A program made the position numbers and the translations under genes. The notes under the pieces are model-generated. The model was not told the DNA's origin and searched no databases. It worked only from the letters and a program-made list of their open reading frames with translations. Positions 6,031 through 10,661 of a stretch of DNA of 10,661 nt are shown here, piece after piece (position 1 is the stretch's first letter; each line of letters begins with the position of its first letter). Source of the DNA: Clostridiales bacterium (GTDB taxonomy: Bacteria; Bacillota; Clostridia; Oscillospirales; Ruminococcaceae); NCBI GenBank assembly GCA_019423685.1, contig JAHZAY010000009.1, forward strand, positions 107,319 to 117,979. Direction: 5' to 3'.

Positions 6031-8010
6031 ATGAAACGGGTAGAAATGAAATTGATTGCGTTAGCGTTGGCAGCTTCTTCTGTGCTGAGCGGTTGCGGTA
6101 TTATGGGAAGCGCGTCGAATGAGAATACCTCGGCAAACACCGAAGAAACAACCGGCACAGAACAGGCAGGTGAGAATGAGATTACAGATCTGGTTCTGAC
6201 CCACCTAGCATCGACTGAGATTTCTACCTTTAATCTACTCAATTCGCAGTCGCAGAGAGATGTTCAGTATCTGACCAACATGGTTGACGGTTTGGTAGAA
6301 GCCGACAGCAACGGACAGATGGTTCCCTGCATCGCCACCGATTGGGGCAGCGAGGACGGCGGCCAGACCTGGACCTTCCATCTGCGCAATGACGTCACTT
6401 GGGTAGACGTCAACGGAGAAGAAAAAGCGAAATGTACTGCTCAGGATTTCCTGACCGGTATGGAGTGGATCCTCAACTTCCATAAGAACGACTCGGCAAA
6501 CGTCTCGATGCCAAGCGAGATGATCGAGGGAGCAAAAGAATACTATGAATATACAAAGACCCTGAGCGAAGAAGAGGCATATGCGCTCAACGCTGGCGAA
6601 GGATCTAAGTTCCGTGAGATGGTCAAGATCGATACTCCAGATGATTACACCCTGGTTTATCACTGCACCGCTCCGAAGCCATATTTCTACACAGTAGCAG
6701 CTTATATCTGCATGTACCCAATGCCGCAGGGCATGGTCGATGAACTCGGCGTAGAGGGCGTACAGGGCATGGACAACACCACCATGTGGTACAACGGCGC
6801 TTACCTGATGACCTCTTATGTACAGGGCAATGAAAAGACCTTGGTTCCAAACCCGGCATATTGGGATAAAGAGTGCACCCGCTTTAACACCGTCACCATC
6901 AAGATGGTAGAGTCCAACGAGATCGCATACCAGATGTATCAGTCCGGCGAGACCGATTACGTTGAGCTCTCCGAGAGCAACATCAAGACCATCTCCGGCG
7001 ACGAGAGCAATCCGTACCATGATCAGCTGGTGGAGTGGCAGAAGACCTTCACCTCCGCACAGATGAAGTTTAACTACGACAAGAAGCTGGAAGACGGCAG
7101 CCCGGACACCAACTGGAACACCGCAGTTGCAAATGAAAACTTCCGCAAAGCGCTGTACTACGGCATCGACTTTACTCCATATTTCAGCCGCGTCAACGCC
7201 ATCAACCCGATGAGCTGTGAGAACAACACCTACACCATGAATGGCCTGTGCTATACCTCTGACGGTACAGATTATACCCAGCTTGTAAAACAGGAACTTG
7301 GCATCACTGAAAATGGCGAGACCCCAGCACGTGTAGACGCAACCAAGGCAGAAGAATATAAACAGAAAGCAAAAGAGGAACTGACCGCTGCAGGCGTCAC
7401 CTTCCCGATTCAGATGGATTACTATATCGCTGGCTCTAACCAGACCGCTCTGGATACTGCAACCGTACTGGCTCAGTGCATCTCGGACAGCATGGGCGAC
7501 GACTTTGTTGTACTGAACATCAAGACCTACATCTCCAGCGTTCAGCAGGAAGTTTATGATCCAAAGCTCGAGTCGATTGCAGTTACTGGTTGGATTCCGG
7601 ACTACGGCGATCCACAGAACTACCTCAGCCAGGAAACCATCAACAACGACAACGGATTCTACACCAACCTCGTCTCCAACGTCAACGATTTGGAAGAAAA
7701 TGAAGTCACCAAGCCCGTACTGGATATGTACAACGAGTTCACCAACATGGTAAACGAAGCTGATACCATCACCGACCTCGATGAGCGCTACGCTGCTTAT
7801 GCGAAAGCAGAGGCCTATATGCTCGACCATGCGATGAATATCCCGATTTACCACGACATCGGCTGGATCCTCACCAAGATCAACCCATACAGCAAGATGA
7901 ACGCGGTATACGGCATCCAGAACTGGAAGATGAAGAATTGGGAGACCAATGTCAACGGTTATACCGAAGCTGACTTGGCAGATGACATTGCTGCACACAG
8001 CGCAAAGTAA
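6031..8010 (+). CDS. Family 5 ABC-transporter solute-binding lipoprotein (OppA/DppA-like), copy 1
   Basis: The 659-residue protein is exported and lipid-anchored: KRVEMK is followed by a hydrophobic stretch and the lipobox L19-S20-G21-C22, Cys22 being the predicted lipidated residue. A polar Ser/Thr/Glu-rich linker follows, then the SBP_bac_5 fold from about residue 50. Family-type landmarks are NPAYW (274-278), the RKALYYGIDF helix and GWIPDYGDPQNYL around 519-531. Such proteins capture oligopeptides or related solutes outside the membrane and pass them to an ABC permease. It is longer than a typical OppA (about 540), as in many Clostridia. The start at 6031 is fixed by AAGGAGG at 6017-6023, 7 nt upstream; an in-frame ATG at 6046 is too far away. 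No permease or ATPase gene adjoins it. The family is secure; the ligand is unknown. It is paralogous to the next gene, about 70% identical by eye. Confidence 0.93.
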   Translation: MKRVEMKLIALALAASSVLSGCGIMGSASNENTSANTEETTGTEQAGENEITDLVLTHLASTEISTFNLLNSQSQRDVQYLTNMVDGLVEADSNGQMVPCIATDWGSEDGGQTWTFHLRNDVTWVDVNGEEKAKCTAQDFLTGMEWILNFHKNDSANVSMPSEMIEGAKEYYEYTKTLSEEEAYALNAGEGSKFREMVKIDTPDDYTLVYHCTAPKPYFYTVAAYICMYPMPQGMVDELGVEGVQGMDNTTMWYNGAYLMTSYVQGNEKTLVPNPAYWDKECTRFNTVTIKMVESNEIAYQMYQSGETDYVELSESNIKTISGDESNPYHDQLVEWQKTFTSAQMKFNYDKKLEDGSPDTNWNTAVANENFRKALYYGIDFTPYFSRVNAINPMSCENNTYTMNGLCYTSDGTDYTQLVKQELGITENGETPARVDATKAEEYKQKAKEELTAAGVTFPIQMDYYIAGSNQTALDTATVLAQCISDSMGDDFVVLNIKTYISSVQQEVYDPKLESIAVTGWIPDYGDPQNYLSQETINNDNGFYTNLVSNVNDLEENEVTKPVLDMYNEFTNMVNEADTITDLDERYAAYAKAEAYMLDHAMNIPIYHDIGWILTKINPYSKMNAVYGIQNWKMKNWETNVNGYTEADLADDIAAHSAK

Positions 8011-8036
8011 AATAAACAACTCAACTCTTACTTAAA

Positions 8037-8070
8037 GGAAAAGCGGTTAGCGAAAGCTGACCGCTTTTCC
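8037..8070 (+). terminator. Stable 15-bp hairpin after the first solute-binding protein gene
   Basis: Arms 8037-8051 and 8056-8070 form a 15-bp stem with one G-T pair, capped by a GAAA tetraloop. No T tract follows; the only T run (four) is inside the 3' arm. It may be a weak terminator or an mRNA 3'-end stabiliser. Confidence 0.6.
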
Positions 8071-8179
8071 TCATGCAAAAATATTTATATAGTAAATGCT
8101 TTCTGTTTTCTCTTTTAAATTTGTAGTGAATTAGAAACAAATCGAAGATAAAAAGAGGAGAAAATCTAATGATGTAGGC

Positions 8180-8238
8180 AAAAATTGTCGCAATAAGATA
8201 AAAAAAAATCCATTTTTGAGAGATTTGCGACAATTTTT
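8180..8238. repeat. 14-bp perfect inverted repeat upstream of the second solute-binding protein promoter
   Basis: Arms 8180-8193 and 8225-8238 are exact reverse complements separated by 31 AT-rich bases. Each arm contains a small palindrome, TTG-N3-CAA (8185-8193 and 8225-8233), with centres 40 bp apart. The right arm ends 9 bp before the -35 box. It could be a paired operator, a long stem-loop terminating upstream transcription, or a mobile-element remnant. I recognise no known site. Confidence 0.75.
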
Positions 8239-8247
8239 ATCAAGTCA

Positions 8248-8276
8248 TTGACTTTATTCCTGCACTTTGCTATAAT
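8248..8276 (+). promoter_or_regulatory. Sigma-A promoter of the second solute-binding protein gene
   Basis: TTGACT (8248-8253) and a perfect TATAAT (8271-8276) are spaced 17 bp. The predicted start near 8283 gives a leader of about 115 nt. The second gene is thus transcribed independently of the first. Confidence 0.88.
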
Positions 8277-8287
8277 AAATTTGAAAA

Positions 8288-8383
8288 GCGGATTAGTAAA
8301 GTAAAAGCCTTATTTTTGCATTAATCCGCATATTATGATAGCAAAAGCGAAAATCACTTTTGCTATACTTGACAATATGTCAA
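8288..8383 (+). promoter_or_regulatory. Structured leader with three consecutive hairpins
   Basis: Three perfect stems follow one another between the transcription start and the RBS. GCGGATTA pairs with TAATCCGC (8288-8295 with 8322-8329, 26-nt loop). ATAGCAAAAG pairs with CTTTTGCTAT (8338-8347 with 8357-8366, 9-nt loop). TTGACA pairs with TGTCAA (8369-8374 with 8378-8383, 3-nt loop). The last stem shares two bases with the AAAGGAG site (8382-8388). It may affect translation or mRNA stability; it matches no riboswitch class I can name. Confidence 0.55.
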
Positions 8384-8397
8384 AGGAGAAAATATTG

Positions 8398-10416
8398 ATG
8401 AAAGAAAAAGTTTCGAAACTGCTGGCGCTGGCTTTGGCAGCTGCTATGGTTTTGAGCGGCTGCTCGACAGGCAGCACCTCTTCCAGCGAATCGTCCAGCA
8501 GCGATTCGGAGGGAAGCACAACCAGCAGCGAAGGCGAGACCGAGGAAACTGCAGAGTCTGCTCATGAGCCGATCACCGACCTGGTACTGGCAAAGGTTTC
8601 TTCTTCTGAGCTGGCTACCTTCAACCTGCTCAACTCCGAAACCTCTGCGGACACCCAGTATCTGACCAACATCTGGGATGGCCTGCTCGAGGTCAACAAC
8701 TACGGCGAACTGGTACCTTGCATCGCTCAGGAGTGGGGCACCGAGGACGGCGGCCTGACCTGGACTTTCAACCTGCGCGACAATGCAACATGGGTTGACG
8801 TCAACGGCGAGGAGAAAGCAAAGGTTACTTCTCAGGACTTCCTGACCGGTATGGAGTGGATCCTCAACTTCTACAAGAACGATTCTGCAAACACCTCGAT
8901 GCCAATGGAGATGATCGAGGGCGCTAAGGAGTACTATGAGTACACCAAGGGCCTGACTCAGGAAGAAGCTTATGCGCTGGATGCAAGCGAAGGCTCTAAA
9001 TTCCGTGAGATGGTCAACATCGAGACTCCAGATGACTACACTGTTATCTATCACTGCACCACTGCAAAACCGTACTTTGACACCGTTTGCGCTTACACCT
9101 GCATGTATCCGCTTGCACAGGGCCTGGTAGATGAGCTGGGCATCGACGGCATCAAGTCGATGAACAACGAGAATATGTGGTACAACGGTGCATACACCAT
9201 GACCTCCTACATCCAGGGCAATGAGAAAGTATTCACCCAGAACCCTGCATACTGGGATACCGATTGCACCCGCTTCAACACCGTTACCATCCGTATGGTA
9301 GAATCCACCGATGTAGCTTACCAGCTCTATCAGTCCGGTGAGATCGACGAAGTTACCCTGACCGAGTCCAACGTAAAGACCATCAGCGGTGACGAAAGCA
9401 ATCCATATCACGATCAGATGGTTGAGTGGCCGGCTGATTTCCGTTCTTATCAGTTCCACCTCAACTACAACAAACTCAATGCAGATGGCACACCAGATAC
9501 CAACTGGAACACCGCTGCTGCAAACGAAGCATTCCGTCTGTCCTGGTACTATGGCCTGGATCTGACCCCATACTACAGCAGAACCAACGCCATCAATCCA
9601 CTTAGCTGCGAGAACAACTACTATTCGATGCCTGGTCTGCTGTACACCTCTGACGGCACCGATTATACCGACCTTGTAAAAGCAGAACTGGGCCTGGGCG
9701 ATGCCAACGGCGAAACCATGACCCGTCTGGATGCTGATAAAGCAGAACAGTACAAACAGCAGGCAATTGAGGAACTGACTGCCCTGGGCGTCACCTTCCC
9801 GGTTGGTATCGACTACTACATTTCCGGTTCTAACCAGACTGCTCTGGACAGCGCGACCGTATTGGCACAGTGCTTCTCCGATAGCCTGGGCGATGATTAT
9901 GTTCAGCTGAACATCAAGACCTACGTTTCCAGCGCTTCTCAGGAGGTCTATGAGCCAAAACTGCAGTCCATCAACATTTCTGGTTGGGGCGCTGACTACG
10001 GCGATCCACAGAACTACCTGGGCCAGGAGACCGCAGGCAACGACACTGCATACTACACCAGAACCCTTTCCAATGTAAACGATCTGGTAGAGGATGAGAC
10101 CAACGCAGACCTGCTGGCAAAATACGCTGAGTTCACCCAGCTGGTAGCAGATGCAGACGCTATCCACGACGATCTGGATGCACGTTATGAGGCATTTGCA
10201 AAAGCAGAAGCTTACCTCATCCAGCATGCGCTGACCATCCCGAACTACTACAATGTAGGTTGGATGCTGACCAAGATCAACCCATACAGCAAGATGAAAG
10301 CGATGTTTGGTATCCAGAACAACAAGATGAAGAACTGGGAGACCAGCATGGACGGTTACACCTCGGAAGAGATGGAAGCTTTCAAAGAAGCTTATAACAA
10401 CAGAACTGCTGAGTAA
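8398..10416 (+). CDS. Family 5 ABC-transporter solute-binding lipoprotein (OppA/DppA-like), copy 2
   Basis: The 672-residue lipoprotein has KEKVSK, a hydrophobic core and lipobox L19-S20-G21-C22. A long Ser/Thr/Glu linker (about 23-56), longer than in copy 1, precedes the SBP_bac_5 domain. Shared landmarks are NPAYW (282-286) and DYGDPQNYL (from 533). The start at 8398 is chosen because AAAGGAG (8382-8388) lies 9 nt upstream and the lipobox then falls at the same position as in copy 1; earlier in-frame starts (8335) would put charged residues and the hairpin leader into the protein. Alignment by eye is continuous after the linker, about 70% identical, with exact DNA matches of 33 bp (8839-8871 and 6448-6480) and 29 bp (10270-10298 and 7873-7901). 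It likely arose by tandem duplication and may bind a different or overlapping set of peptides. The transporter partner is not in the window. Confidence 0.93.
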   Translation: MKEKVSKLLALALAAAMVLSGCSTGSTSSSESSSSDSEGSTTSSEGETEETAESAHEPITDLVLAKVSSSELATFNLLNSETSADTQYLTNIWDGLLEVNNYGELVPCIAQEWGTEDGGLTWTFNLRDNATWVDVNGEEKAKVTSQDFLTGMEWILNFYKNDSANTSMPMEMIEGAKEYYEYTKGLTQEEAYALDASEGSKFREMVNIETPDDYTVIYHCTTAKPYFDTVCAYTCMYPLAQGLVDELGIDGIKSMNNENMWYNGAYTMTSYIQGNEKVFTQNPAYWDTDCTRFNTVTIRMVESTDVAYQLYQSGEIDEVTLTESNVKTISGDESNPYHDQMVEWPADFRSYQFHLNYNKLNADGTPDTNWNTAAANEAFRLSWYYGLDLTPYYSRTNAINPLSCENNYYSMPGLLYTSDGTDYTDLVKAELGLGDANGETMTRLDADKAEQYKQQAIEELTALGVTFPVGIDYYISGSNQTALDSATVLAQCFSDSLGDDYVQLNIKTYVSSASQEVYEPKLQSINISGWGADYGDPQNYLGQETAGNDTAYYTRTLSNVNDLVEDETNADLLAKYAEFTQLVADADAIHDDLDARYEAFAKAEAYLIQHALTIPNYYNVGWMLTKINPYSKMKAMFGIQNNKMKNWETSMDGYTSEEMEAFKEAYNNRTAE

Positions 10417-10437
10417 TTGCTAGTCCAACATCAGACC

Positions 10438-10477
10438 AAAAAGCCGAAAGAAACAATCGTTTCTTTCGGCTTTTTTT
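10438..10477 (+). terminator. Strong intrinsic terminator after the second solute-binding protein gene
   Basis: A perfect stem (10438-10454 with 10459-10475, GC-rich core plus A/T ends) has a 4-nt loop and ends in a run of seven T. It should end the transcript fully, so any downstream permease genes would need their own promoter. Confidence 0.93.
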
Positions 10478-10564
10478 GTTTGTTTTCTAAAACATTTACT
10501 TAAATACTTCATAAAAATGTAGTAATTTATCTTTTTTTAAAGGAATGAAATCGCATTTTAATAT

Positions 10565-10592
10565 TTTACAAGGCAAAAGTGTCAATTATAGT
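10565..10592 (+). promoter_or_regulatory. Probable promoter for a gene beyond the window
   Basis: TTTACA (10565-10570) and TATAGT (10587-10592) are spaced 16 bp in an otherwise AT-rich spacer. The predicted start near 10599 is followed by at least 60 nt of leader without an open gene. That leader becomes G-rich from about 10623 to the window end. Confidence 0.5.
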
Positions 10593-10661
10593 TTTTTTGT
10601 ATATTTTAAAGTACAGTTTACAAGGGACTACACAGGGTAGGTATCTGACGGGAGGGGTGCC

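Noticed and set aside
6235..8019. Long antisense open frame opposite the first solute-binding protein (594 codons)
   Set aside because: A similar antisense frame (8380-10227) lies opposite the paralogue, as expected from shared codon use. Neither translates to a recognisable domain, and the sense genes have RBS, lipobox and family motifs.
8369..8374. TTGACA as a second -35 box before the second solute-binding protein
   Set aside because: No -10 element lies 16-18 bp downstream; the hexamer is one arm of a hairpin and the gene starts at 8398.

Overview
The window reads as a chromosomal segment of a Gram-positive Clostridia-type bacterium, possibly Oscillospirales/Ruminococcaceae-like (inference). 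The evidence is strong AGGAGG ribosome binding sites, sigma-A promoters with 17-bp spacers, lipobox-type solute-binding lipoproteins, a yybP-ykoY riboswitch, and moderate-GC genes separated by AT-rich spacers. Every gene is on the + strand. I see no tRNA, rRNA, CRISPR array, insertion sequence or phage gene.

Layout: (1) 2-973 is the 3' part of a gene for a tandem rhodanese-repeat protein, ending at a terminator. (2) A consensus promoter (1098-1126) drives a leader holding a Mn2+-sensing yybP-ykoY riboswitch. The 3' strand of its P1 helix is also the 5' arm of an intrinsic terminator, so the layout predicts expression ON with Mn2+. The controlled gene, 1354-3969, encodes a P2-type cation ATPase that is best read as a Mn2+ exporter. 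(3) 4136-5598 is a compact three-gene operon with its own promoter and terminator: an HD-domain hydrolase, peptide deformylase, and a short protein that weakly resembles part of a GNAT acetyltransferase. (4) 6031-8010 and 8398-10416 are tandem paralogous family-5 (OppA/DppA-like) lipoproteins. Each has its own promoter, a long leader and a 3' hairpin, and no permease or ATPase gene lies between them. (5) 10417-10661 holds a strong terminator, a probable new promoter and the start of a leader cut off by the window end.

The most informative signal is the riboswitch/terminator switch, because it changes the likely substrate of the pump from Ca2+ to Mn2+. The least explained signals are in the spacers of the two binding-protein genes: a 14-bp perfect inverted repeat containing two TTG-N3-CAA palindromes 40 bp apart, three consecutive hairpins in the leader of the second gene, and palindromes upstream of the first. 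I see no clearly new multi-gene system. The two binding proteins probably supply peptides or related solutes to an importer encoded elsewhere or downstream.
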